In this document: piece after piece, positions 1 to 12,200 of the stretch | Layout: each line of letters starts with the position of its first letter | Position numbering within the stretch: the first letter of the stretch is position 1 | Assembly (NCBI GenBank): GCA_949130485.1 | Contig: OX422192.1 | Coordinates: 5,888,085-5,952,084, forward strand | Origin: Agelas oroides | Taxonomy: Eukaryota; Porifera; Demospongiae; Agelasida; Agelasidae | Reading direction: 5' to 3' | DNA: 64,000 bases | The notes under the pieces: generated by a model | The model's database searches: none | Seen by the model: only the letters and a program-made list of their open reading frames with translations | Told to the model about the DNA's origin: nothing | Program-made: the position numbers and the translations under genes

Positions 1-128
1 TATGTGCATTCAAACAATATACAGCTAGTGTGAATCTCCCCTTTATGAATTTCTGTGAAGGTGTGTGTTAGCTGCCAGGTTCTTTAATTCTCCCCATAGT
101 ACACTCCCCTACACTTGGCATCTGTTAG

Positions 129-201
129 AGGTCACGTGAACATTGTAAGATGCCTTGTTGACAAAGAAGCTGACATCAACATCAAAGATGATAAGTTTGG
201 G
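129..201 (+). CDS. TRPA-like exon: ankyrin repeat, second helix part
   Basis: Reads GHVNIVRCLVDKEADINI, the typical second half of an ankyrin repeat followed by its beta-hairpin loop. Acceptor ttag precedes it and donor gtaagt follows. The phase fits an upstream exon outside the window. Confidence 0.8.
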
Positions 202-3200
202 GTAAGTGAATGAGAGGACACTGCTAATAGTAAATTAGTATTGTTGATTGGATTTGTTCCCAGTCACCTGACCAAAGCTATGGTATTTACTGCTGTGGAA
301 TGTACAGCAATTTCTGATAATTAGCATACCTAGCCAAAATAATTAGTCTGTATAGAAGTCGGGCAGGCAAAAACAATTACTGTATTTCTTAGATTAGACA
401 CCACCGTCGAATAATCGCCACCCTCGAATAGTACCCGCACAATTGGGAGCTCCGAATGAAATAAACGCCGCCCTCGAATAGTAGCTGCTGCTAGTAAATG
501 CGGCGCACGAACGTGTACTAATAATTCCCACTGGCGCTCACTGAGCTATCTCTAGGGCTGTTCGTGTTCCACGGCTAACAGCAGGACTGAGAGGCTGCAC
601 GCACTACTACCAGCGTCTATCAGGCCTAGCTGTATCACTCGATGTACCTTATTCAGCCATCGTTGCTATCCACCGGCTTCCCAATGAAGTAAATGCTGCC
701 CTCGAATAGTAGCCACCCTCAATTAGTAGCCGCACTAAAATGAACAGCGAAAAAAGTAGTAGCCGCAGCGTCTGATAGAAGAAATACGGTATATGGTTAA
801 GTACAAGTAATGCATGTATTCAGCTAGTGTGACTATTACAAACTATTCATTATTAGCTTGACAGACTATGGCGATGTTTAATTGAAGCAGTGCTTAGTGA
901 TAAATTTGCAAGTGCATAGAGCTAGGGGAGGGAATAGGTGTCACCATCCACCATGGCTGGGCTATTGAATTCTTCACTTAGTCTGAGATAAGATCACTGT
1001 TTGTACATACACTGGTACAGAAGTAGTACAAATGGTGCTACCTTACTATAAGTAGTCCTGTGAACTTGACCACAGTTTGTACACACATTTACTTATACTC
1101 TTCTGTGATTTATGGTGCAGCTAATTATCGTGTAAGTAGCTACTCAGAAAAGTAGATTAGGTATATAGTGTAGCTAGCTATAATAGTGTTGTGCTGCAGA
1201 AACTTAGTACTTTTAAAAAATGTAAGTCACTTCTGTCATGCTGCTCTCATGCCTTCTCACCTCTAGTTTTAGATTGTTATGCCTAATCACTGTTCTATTT
1301 TCTGTGATGTAGGGAACACCTCTTCACTGGGCATGTGCTGGAGGAGATGTAGAGACAGTCGAGTATTTTCTGGAGAAAGGGGCCGACCCCACTGCTAAAG
1401 ATAAGGATTGTCAAACCCCTATCTCATGGGCGATTGGTTCAAGACACAAGTAAGATTAATATCCTAGTCCAATACAATAACCCAGTAAGGTTCTGTTACA
1501 AGAACCAATAACATGAGAACCATGGACCCACTGACCACGGGTTTTGAGTGATATTTTGCTTAGCTGCTGTGACAGAAAAGCTACTAAATACAGGCAACTT
1601 GTGTCAATCTAACCATTATGGGTTTGTCATAAGTCAACACTAATTATGGCTTTGTTGTTGTAAGTGTAGAATACACATTGCTAGACACACGAGAGTCCAT
1701 CAACAACAAATTGTGCTATGTCCTAATAATTCCTTTCACCCCATTACACTGTAAAATCTCATGTAAGGATACTTGCTACACACAAAGGTCCCAGGGTCAA
1801 AGGTTATGTGCATGTCTACTACAGCCCAGTCACTTGCAAAAGCAGTGCATTATGTGTGCAGGTCTGGCTTTGCAAGACTGATCATAAGAGGCTACTCTGA
1901 AGATCAAAGAAGTTAGATTGAAATGTAAAATAGTGTTTTCTGCTAAGAATAATGCCATTTTTATGCATAGCGACAATTAAAATCGCAGCTGTTGGTTTAG
2001 TCTTGTAATTGTAGCATTGGCACAGACTGCCCATTGTGTTTCTGCCATAACAGCTGCATGATGGGGACCTGTCGCTTATCAACAGACTGACAGTGTTAAC
2101 TTGCTATTTATTTAAAAAAGCACAGTCTTTATAGTCTGATTGTACTTATAGTTATCTGTACTTTCTTGGCATATAATTATTATCTTATATAGATTTGAGG
2201 ATAGATGCATCGAATTACTGTATAAATACCGTTTTTGTGACTAGTGCAGCAACTTGATCTTTATGATCAAGTACTTCAGGCTAGAATGTGCACATAAAAT
2301 GTGTTATTTATCTGAAAGTGTATAGATTTATCAGGGTGGCTCTTCACTAGCTATGATAAGAACTTAACCTTCCAGAACTGGGGTAAGGTGCTGCAAATTA
2401 CTAACTGGGCAACACGTGAAATTGGTCATCGTCTAAGTCTATACTTCAGTATTCAGATCTTCAGCTAATGTCTTTATGTACTCCCTCTGCAAAATGGGGA
2501 CTTCTGAAAACTGTGTACCAATGTCTATGTTTTAGCCAACTTATCCAATTTCTATATTCTGATATACCTTTTTTTTAAATAGGGATGTTGCTGCATTCCT
2601 TCTGGAGCAGGAAAAATGGGTTGAGATGTTGAAGAGTTCTGACAACAAGTTTACTACCCCAATGAGGGGCTTAATTGCTTTTTTGCCTGGTAAGCTTTAA
2701 CATTATAGTCAGGTAGCTTAATCACTGTTAGCATTACAGTCAGGTAAGCTTGATCACTGTTAGCATTACGGTCAGGTAAGCTTGATCACTGTTAGCATTA
2801 CAGTCAGGTAAGCTTGATCACTGTTAGCATTATGTGCAGTCAGGTGCGTGATCATGCATTCAGGTAGTTTGATCACTGTTAGCATTACAGTCAGGTAGCT
2901 TGATCCCTGTTAGCATTTACAGTCAGGTAGCTTGATCCTTGTTAGCATTACAGTCAGGTAAGCTTGATCACTGTTAGCATTACAGTCAGGTAGTTTTTAA
3001 TCACTGTTATCATTACAGTCAGGTAGTTTGATCACTGTTAGTATTACAGTCAGGTAGTTTGATCACTGTTAGCATTACAGTCAGGTAAGCTTAATCACTG
3101 TTAGCATTACAGTCTCCCAAAATACACTGGTTTGTGCTGCACTGCATGCAGTGTTCTGAAATGGGGTTAGAATGATTTGTAGAGGAAGGGCTAGTTCCCA

Positions 3201-6200
3201 CAAACTTTGGCAGCTCTGTGGTATCACACATGCAGTGTACAATTAGAACACTGTTGTACTGATAGTTTAATGCAGAATCTAAGATGGTGGTTGATTCTCA
3301 AAATAAATGCAATACAAGTCTCAATATGTATCTATGACTAAAGTGTGGAAATATGATTACTATTACCACATGGACATGAAGCATGAAGTTAGTCCAATTT
3401 CTGTATGCCAAAACCACATGTAAGACTGTGAGTTGTTGAGAAGTGACAACAAAGAATTTACTGTACCTGATTGCATTTGGAACAAAGAATTTACTGTACC
3501 TGATTGTATCTGGAACTAGCTACATTCTTCCAAATTACACCAGTTTATGTACTTCAAGTATGCTGCTGTATCAGTCACGTATTCCGAGCAGAGTATGATT
3601 TATTCTATGACTTACAAATAGTCCAGCAGTACGGAGACTGTTTCCGCTCACTTTAGCCTTGCTAACAGTACCAACGCCGTAACTGCACCTTGTAAGGTGG
3701 ACGGTTACCTGTCTGCTCCATAGTGCGAACACTTTATTCTGACTTCAAACGTTGTGTACAGTGTTAAAATCTACAGACTGTCCTAGCCCGTTTCTGTACC
3801 ATTTAAGCAGTGCTAGCTTTGTCAAAACACTGTGAGAGTCAGTGAATGGAGATCATACCACAAGAGCACCTTACATTTGGGATACCAACACGGTTTCCAT
3901 ACATGCACAATTGGTATGGCCCACCCCCACAATACATAGCAAACAAAATTCAAAAGTTAGGTGGGCAGTTTCACTATAAAGACAACAAGCAACTACAACT
4001 GTAAAGTACAGTAACAAAGCACAACAGGCAGAGTGCAATGGCGAATGAAGTACAGTAACAAAACACAACAGGCAGAGTGCAATGGCGTCTGACTTGCTAT
4101 TGTATGAATGATCTTTAACTGTCATTGGTACAGCCAGTCTGTTAAAATCAGAAACTGTTCGATGATATCCCTGGATCAACTGTCTGGCAAGTTGGAAATT
4201 ATTTTCGGCATCCGTCAGGGTAGTGGCTAGCTGCTGGGAAGCAGTAGCGTCTGTCCAGCCATGTGTGGTTCAACAAACCAAGTAAGCACTGTGTTGCTGC
4301 ACGAATAACCATGCAGAAATATTTGTGTGACGCTTTGACTACATATTGTGCTAACACTGAGTACAGTATACGGGGGTTCTATAGTGTTGGCAGTGCCTCT
4401 CCTAGAAAGCACTAGGGGGAATCATCCCACAAAAAAACACAAAAATGTCCCGTTTTTATGTGCATAATTACTTGTGATATTTGCAAATATTTATTTCAAA
4501 CTGTGCTGCTATATATACTCACTCAACCACAAATATACACCCCTGACTCAGCAATATACTCCCTGCGGTCACAACAGCAGGGTGCACTGTATATGCCATA
4601 TAAGACCGCATGCGGTGCCTTTGAGCCGCCCACGCACTGTAGTATAATATTATAGGTGTTTAAATAGTGAGAACTATAAATATTTACATAATCAACTATA
4701 CACGTTAGCTCTATGAATACTTATAATTTGTGTTTGCAACAAAGTAACTAGCGTTAATTTGAATGAACGTGCATGCATGTGCGTGAAGTGTGTGTGAAGC
4801 ATTTACGCTCAGCGGGCTAGTCCTCAACAAGCATGCAATTGTACATGCAAGCATATGCACAAACAGTACGCTGATATGCTCACGCTACACTATTTAAAAT
4901 GAGAAGAGATCGGTGAAAAGCTTTAGGCACGTGTGAATGAGACTGTGCGGAACTCAATCTGTCTTAGCGGGGTTGGGGTCTGAGCGTAGAAAGCAAGGCG
5001 GAGAGATGCTCCTGACACTAGCGGGAGGCTGGCGAGCTTCAGTGTTGAGGGGCGAGGAAGTAGGGCGCTTCCGTGAAGTAGCTGGCATGTCCATTGTTGC
5101 TGCGGGCGGTCCGCGTTCGCGGTAGACACTTTAACAGTAGACAGCCGAGTGGCTTAAATAAACGTAATCTCAATATTTCGACTTTGGGATGAGTCTTCTT
5201 CAGGAGATGACTGGTGACTGTGAGGTGAGTCTTTATATACCATGGCTGTCTGACAAGTGATGATACATGAAAGAGGAAAGAATGCTTTGATACAGGAATA
5301 AACATGGGACAAGAGTACCGGAAGGGAAGAGTGGAGGAAATGCAATATGTTGTTGGTACATAGAGGTATTTGCAGTCGGGCCAGGGACTTGGTTCCTAGC
5401 CTAGATGCTCATGTTACTCAGGGAGGCCTATGTTGTAGAGTATTGGGAATTAAGACCAAAGGGGAGGACTGTGTTAAGTGCCCTGATCCAATGTATCTCA
5501 CGAGATAGGAGCTGGTTTGGGGGGCAATGTTCAAGGGGCAGGATTCTTGTGTAATTCTGTGATGTAATCCGTAAGTTAGTTTAAGTATACGTGAGTTTTA
5601 TACTCAGTAGTCAGTCCACCAGAAAAATCATGTGTGCCTGCTGTTTTGCCGATAATGTTTTGACTAAGAATAAGAGTCAGTTAACCACACTAGCCCACAG
5701 CGGCATTACAATTGGAGGTCGTAGCCGAGACTAGTAACAGCGAAGCGATTCCTGGCATACTCGGAACTTTGCCTCTCTATCCCGCCGTGAGTCGATGTAG
5801 TCAGGCCAGAAAATCCCAGAGCAACTTGAGCAAGATGCCGCAAAAGACAAAGACTCAGCTGAGAGACGAACTTGAACAAGCTAAGAAGGAGTTAGCAGAG
5901 GTTCAAGTGAAAACCCAAGCTGAGGTGACCGCAGCGAGAGAGTCCGAACGGAAGCTGCAAGAGTCGGAACGGCGTCTCAAGCATGAGGTGGTGGAGCTGC
6001 GTCGACGCGCCACGGAGTCGGAAAGGGAACTGAATGAGGCAACAGCCGAATTGTCTATTGCACAAGACAAGGTGGAGGATCTCGAAGCTTCTCTGCGTCA
6101 AGCCCAGTCGAGAAGCCGTGCAGGTACGACTGCAGAGGGCGGACCCGACAATTTAGAGGTGGGTTCATTGATAAGGGATCTAGAGGATGCCCGGGACAAT

Positions 6201-9200
6201 GCCTTAGAGTCCTTGGACCGTTCACAGTGGGAGATGGATAGAATGAAAAGAGACTTTGAGTATCAGTTGTTGAAGGTCCAGGAAAGCATGAGGGAAGAGC
6301 TTGAATTAAAGTATACGAGGGATATTAAGACACGTGACGAACTTATTGAGTTGTTGAAAGCTAAAGTGTCTGACGGTTCCCTAAAACTACACAGTGGTGA
6401 GCACACTGTCTCCGTCATAAATGGGCGGGAATCGCACAGCTCAGGAGGCGGGTCAAATGAGCCAGAGGCTGTGGAGGACCTTAGCCGTGCTAATCGTTTG
6501 AAACTTCCTGCACAACCAAAGTTTAGTGGTGATGACAGGGATGATGTTGACTCATTAAAGAGATGGTTGGCCAAGTTGGAGAAGCATGCTGAGCTGCAGT
6601 GTTGGACTGAGCGGGAAAAATTGGTCCAGTTTGAGTTGCATTTGGCTGGACGTGCTGAGCGTGTGTATGAGGTTTTGCCAAGCCATGTCAAGGAGAGCTA
6701 TGTTAAGGCAACAGAGGCTCTGCAGGAGAGGCTGAATCCAGTAGAGAGAGAGTCCTTGGTGTCAGCTCAGTTGATGCACCGCAAGCAGCAACCGAACGAA
6801 TCTGTAGACAAGTTTGCACAAGATTTGGAGAAGTTGTTTGAGCGTAGCTATGGACGCAGGAAGGGAATGGATGAGAGCAGCAAGGAGATGCTGAAGAGAA
6901 TTTTTTGTGCAAGGTTTGTGGTTGAAGTGGCAGGAGAAGGTGCTACCATCAGCCAAGACCTTCCATGATGCATTGCACCAAGCTCGTGCAGCTGAGCAGC
7001 AGGAAAAGCAGCTCTCGAGTCTCCATTGTTCAGGGTCGGGTACAAAGTTGAACCCGTATGTGAAACCCATGGCCAGTGCAAGGACACAGAAGACTCCAGT
7101 AACATTTCAAAGAGAGCCTAGGCTGGCTAGGCCTGATACTGCACCCAGAAAGAGTAAAGTGTCTGGCCTATGCTATGAGTGCCATGGACCTGGTCACCAT
7201 TGGCGTGACTGCCCAGAACTCAAGCCACCTAGCGAGACTCCAGGAAAGAACAGAGCAAGTCAGCAAGCAACCAGTTCAGTAGTTTCGGCCACCCACTCAC
7301 ATGAGACGTTGGAAGATCGATGCCAAAGACTAAGGCAGGAGTGGGTTGATGCTGAGTTCTTGCTCCTTTCTCAGGGGTATGAAGGGAAGGCCAACGTTGA
7401 CAAAGTTGCAGGGGCTGTTGGTCCTTTGTATTACTGCACAGTGAACATTGCAGGAGAGCCTGTCAAGGCCACTGTAGATACCGGTTCGTCGGCGACTATC
7501 CTCTCATGGGATGTATTTCAAGCCATTGGCAGAAAGGCCCAGGTTCCAGCAAGTGCTCTGTATAAGCCTGAAGTTACTCTGTGCGACTACAGTCAGAGGC
7601 CTATTTTTGTGGGAGCAATGGTAGACCTTGAGGTTGAGTTCTATGGGAAGAGTGTTGTTGTCCCTATTTACTTGCGAGCTGCAAGACATGCTGGATCAGA
7701 ACCCTGTCTGCTGGGGACAAATGTTGTTGGCCCTTTGGGTCTGATGTGCCCAGCTGTTGGAGTGGAACCACGTAGAGGGGATGACAGATCCAATTCTACA
7801 GCGATTGTTCAGCTGGTGCATTCACAGAGGGTGCCTAGCCAGAAAGGAACATATCTGGAAGCACAAGTTGAGACATCACCGTCTAGCGCACTATTGTTTG
7901 AGCCTAACCGAGGCTGGATGGCTTCAATGGGAGTGGAAGTTGAGGACTCTGTGATTCACTCTGATGCTAAAGGTCGAATTTGGATACCTGTTAGCAACCA
8001 CTCTACTGGGACAGTTGAGTTGCAACCGAATGTTCCCATTGGGAGTGTGGTGGCACTGTCAGAGAGAGAAGGTACTTTGTGTGAAGAGTCTGGGGTAGAC
8101 TTGCAGGTTTCACAGCTTGAGAGTGCCTATGCAGCAAGCATTTATGCTACCTATTCGGAATCTGATGAACAACGAAAGAGGAAGTTGACGTCAATGTTGC
8201 AGATACCCCAGTGTAATCTCACTGAAGAGCAAGCTCAGAAGCTGATTGATTGTGCTGTTGAGTTTCATGCTGCTTTTGCATTGGATGATGGTGAAAGAGG
8301 TGAGGCTAAAGGTGTTGAACATGTGATTGACACTGCCGATAGCCAGCCAATACGTCAGATACTTCGAAGAGTACCATTCGCTTTGTGGGAGGAGATATCC
8401 AGGATGGTTCAGGAAATGTTGAAGGGGGAAGTGATCCAGGAGTCAGCGAGTCCATGGGCCAGTCCAGTGGTCCTTGTCTGAAAGAAAGATGGGGCACTAC
8501 GCTTTTGTGTAGATTATAGGCGACTCAATGCTGTGACCCGCAAGGATACTTTCCCATTCCCCAGAATTGACAACCTATTGGATCAGCTCAAAGGCAAGAG
8601 CATCTTTACCACTTTGGATGCCAAACGAGGTTACTGGCAAATCAGAGTCAAGAAGAATCCCAGGAGAAGACAGCCTTCGTCACATTTGATGGGTTGTATG
8701 AATTTCGGGTTATGCCCTTCGGCCTCTGCAACACACCAGCAACTTTTCAAAGATTGATGCAGAGAGCACTGGTGGGCATGAGCAAGTTTTGCAGTGTTTA
8801 CATTGATGATCTTCTCTGAGAATGTTGACGAGCACATTGGACATTTGCGTCAGGTGTTTTCCCGTCTATGTGAAGTGGGTTTGAAGTTGCATCCTCAGAA
8901 GTGTGTTCTCGGTTGTCCTGAAGTGCCTTACCTAGGCTATGTTATTTCTGCTGAGGGGATTTTTCCTAACCCGGACAAGATCTTAGCAGTCAAGGAGTTC
9001 CCTACCCCTACTAACGTCAGAGCTGTGAGACAGTTTCTCGGTTTGGCAAGTTAGTATCGGCGGTTTGTGCCTGATTTCGCCAAGGAAGCTGGACCACTGC
9101 ACATGTGACAAGAGCCAATGTTCCATTTGTGTGGTCAGAATCCTGTCAGGAGGCTTTTAGTCGGTTGAAGGAGCTCCTCACATCACCCCCAGTGCTTGCT

Positions 9201-12200
9201 TACCCTGATTTCTTGAAGCCGTTTGTGTTGCACACGGATGCCAGTGGCAGGGGTCTGGGAGCAGCACAAGAGCAGGCTGATGGAAAGAATCATCCAATTG
9301 CCTATGCCAGCCGTACCTTGTCACTGCATGAGTAACGGTATGAAATTACAGAACTGGAAACTTTGGCTGTGGTGTGGAGCTTAAGACACTTTTGTGCTTA
9401 CCTGCATGGACACAAGTGTATCGTCTACACAGATCATTCTCCAGTGAAATCTCTTTTGAAGACTAAGCACCCTTCTGGCAAACTGGCTCACTGGGGAGAA
9501 GTGGTGTTGGAGTTTGATCTTGAAGTGAAGTACCGCCCCGGACACAAAAATGCAAATGCTGACGCACTGTCTCAATCACCCATCAGTCAGTCTGAGTTGG
9601 AGGATGATGACGAAGCGTTTCATTCTGTGCAAGTGGGAGCAGTTGTTCCTGATGTAAGTGACAGTGAAGGGATTACAGAGGAGAATGAGGAACTGGTGAA
9701 ACTCCAGCGTCAGGATAAAGAGCTAGGACCGGTAGTGACTTTCTTGGAACAAGGACTATTACCACCTGAGGAGAATATTGCTAGATGATTAACTCTTGAG
9801 AAATGTCAGTATGTGGTTCTGGACAAAGTGCTGTATCGGATTGATGACTTGAGGAAGAACAGATTGCGTTTGTGTGTACCCGTGTGTATGAGAAGAGAAC
9901 TCATGAAAGAGGCACATGGTGGGAGGTTTGCTGGACACTTTTCACCCAAAGGAGTGTACTCCATGTTAGCCCAGAGGTACTGGTGGGACGGCATGTATAA
10001 GGATATTCATGCGTACTGTCAAAGCTGTTTAACTTGTGCCAGCTATCGGGGTACAGGGAGGAGAGTAAGGCCATGGCTGATGCCTATTCCAGTGGGAGGA
10101 CCGTTCTATCATGTTGGAGTGGACATCATGGAGCTTCCACAAACAGTGAATGGCAACTGTTATGTCATATCGTTTGTTGATTATCTCACCAAGTGGGTTG
10201 AGTCATTTCCCACGGATAACCTAACAAGTAAGACCATTGTGAGGCTCCTGATTGATCATGTGATATGTTGCCATGGGGTGCCTGAAGCTCTGATATCTGA
10301 TCGTGGCCCCAATCTTCTGTCAACTCTAATGCAAGAGGTATGTGAGGTGACCGGTATGCAGAAGTTGAATACCACAGCTTATCACCCCCAAGCTGATGGG
10401 TTAGTGGAGAATTTCAATAGAACTTTGCGGGCCATGCTTGCCAAATATGCTGCAAAGTTTGGTGTGAACTGGGATGAACACCTCCATCATCTGCTCTTTG
10501 CATATCGAACTAAACCACATGAGTCCACTGGTGAGTCACCGTTTTCCCTGTTATATGGCCGTGATGCTAGAATTCCCTGTGAGACCATGTTATCCACTAC
10601 TTGCACCGCATATCAAGTTGACATTGATGACTACAAGTCCGAGTTGGTATTTGGACTATCTGAGGCCTGGGAATTGGCCAGGAAGGAGATTCAAAGATCT
10701 CAAAAGAAGCAGAAGTACCAGTATGATTGCCATGCTAAGCAGAGAGATTTCCGAGCCGGTGATAGGGTAATGGTGTGTATTCCCTATGAACAAACTGGCA
10801 AGAATCGAAAGCTTTCCAGGCCATACTTTGGACCTTATCGGGTGTTGGAAGTACATCCAAATGGTGTCACTGTTCGACCAGTTGACTGTCCCAGTGATAA
10901 ATCTATCCGAGTTAATTTGGATCGAGTGACTCTGTGTCCAGTGGAGTTACCTGATGAGTCTTGGCTGGGACGAAAACGCCAGACTAGGAAAACTCGTAAG
11001 ACTTGAACAGTGAGTAACTGACTTAGTTGTTATTATCCTGGTTTGTACGTGTAAGCTAGCTAATGTCAAGTTTTGTAGTTTTTTTATTATGGTTCATGTT
11101 TTATTTTCTTTGTTTGTAACGTACGAAGTACGAGGCCGTCCTTCTGATTAGGAGGCGGGTGTTGTAATTCTGTGATGTAATCCGGAAGTTAGTTTAAGTA
11201 CGTGAGTTTTATACTCAGTAGTCAGTCCACCAGAAAAATCATGTTGAGTTGTGTGCCTGCTGTTTTGCCGATAATGTTTTGACTAAGAATAAGAGTCAGT
11301 TAACCACACTAGCCCACAGCAGCGTTACACTTGCATGCATCTCGAAGCTGTGTCCTCTGGAGCTGAAGTGGCGGTAGATGGGCCAGGTGCTCTTCCTCTT
11401 CTCCTTTGCTGCAGATCTATGGTGGCCAAAACAATTAAGTAGAGATTTAGAAGTTTGTCCTACATACATTTTGGAACATTTAGAACTGATGATGCAGTAG
11501 ATAAGACTGGTACTTTTACAGGTGAAGGTATCAGTGAGGTAGAAGGGTTGACATGTAACGCTAGAATGGATGACATTGTAGGAAAGTAGTTTAGGGCTGG
11601 TTCGTCAAAGTGGGTGATTACATGGCTTTACTCTTTTAGCGGTTGTACTTATCTGCAGTGGGACGTCGGCTGTAGGGGGAGGGGGTCTTCCAAGTGTCTT
11701 AGCAGAGACTAGGTGGTTGGAAACTGCCTTTTCTCGTCTGAAGCAAAGCTGTGGAGTAGAGAAGAGTTGTGTGAGGTTTGTGTCCTTAGAGATAAGGTCC
11801 CAATAATGAGTTAGAGTTTGATAGAGGTGAGTAAGCGAGGGGGAGTAAGGAGTGATGAATCTGGGGGTGATGGGGTTAGGTATGATATTAAGGCTAGAGG
11901 AGAGGTTGAGGTTAGGGGTAGGAGGAGGTTGGATGTAGTTGTTTCTAAGGGAGTATGGAACTGTGGAGAGGAGTGGGTCAACAAAACTTTTAGGGTACCC
12001 CTACAGAGTAGGTGATGCCTAAAAGTTGAGATTGTTCTTTCGTAGTTATCCTGGCTTGAGTTGGACCTAAGGAACCGAATGGCCTCACCCTTCACCAAGC
12101 CCTTAGAGTGTGCGTGAAGTGTGTCAGTCATTTCTCCAACGGAACCGGAAGTAACTAGAGCCCATACAAATTTATTTTTAACACGTGGGTGAGGGATTGA

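Larger units (their letters stand above)
3114..4710 (+). other. Intron stretch before the paired arm
   Basis: Part of the 13.2 kb intron. Apart from the two short tandem duplications nothing is recognised. Its mirror counterpart lies past base 64000, so it has no partner in this window. Confidence 0.5.
5550..11329 (+). mobile_element. Ty3/gypsy LTR retrotransposon, left copy (degenerate)
   Basis: Complete in structure: 161 bp 5' LTR, primer binding site, gag, pol in the order protease, reverse transcriptase, RNase H, integrase (the Ty3/gypsy order), polypurine tract and 167 bp 3' LTR. It is flanked by CAAG (cttg on the plus strand at 5546-5549 and 11330-11333), a 4 bp target duplication. The LTRs differ by about three substitutions plus two small indels, so insertion was fairly recent. 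Pol carries stops and frameshifts shared with the right copy, so neither copy is autonomous. It lies in the sense direction of the host gene's 13.2 kb intron. Confidence 0.93.

Noticed and set aside
2690-3113. CRISPR-like regular repeats
   Set aside because: Units are directly adjacent with no unique spacers, inside an intron of an animal gene. It is a minisatellite.
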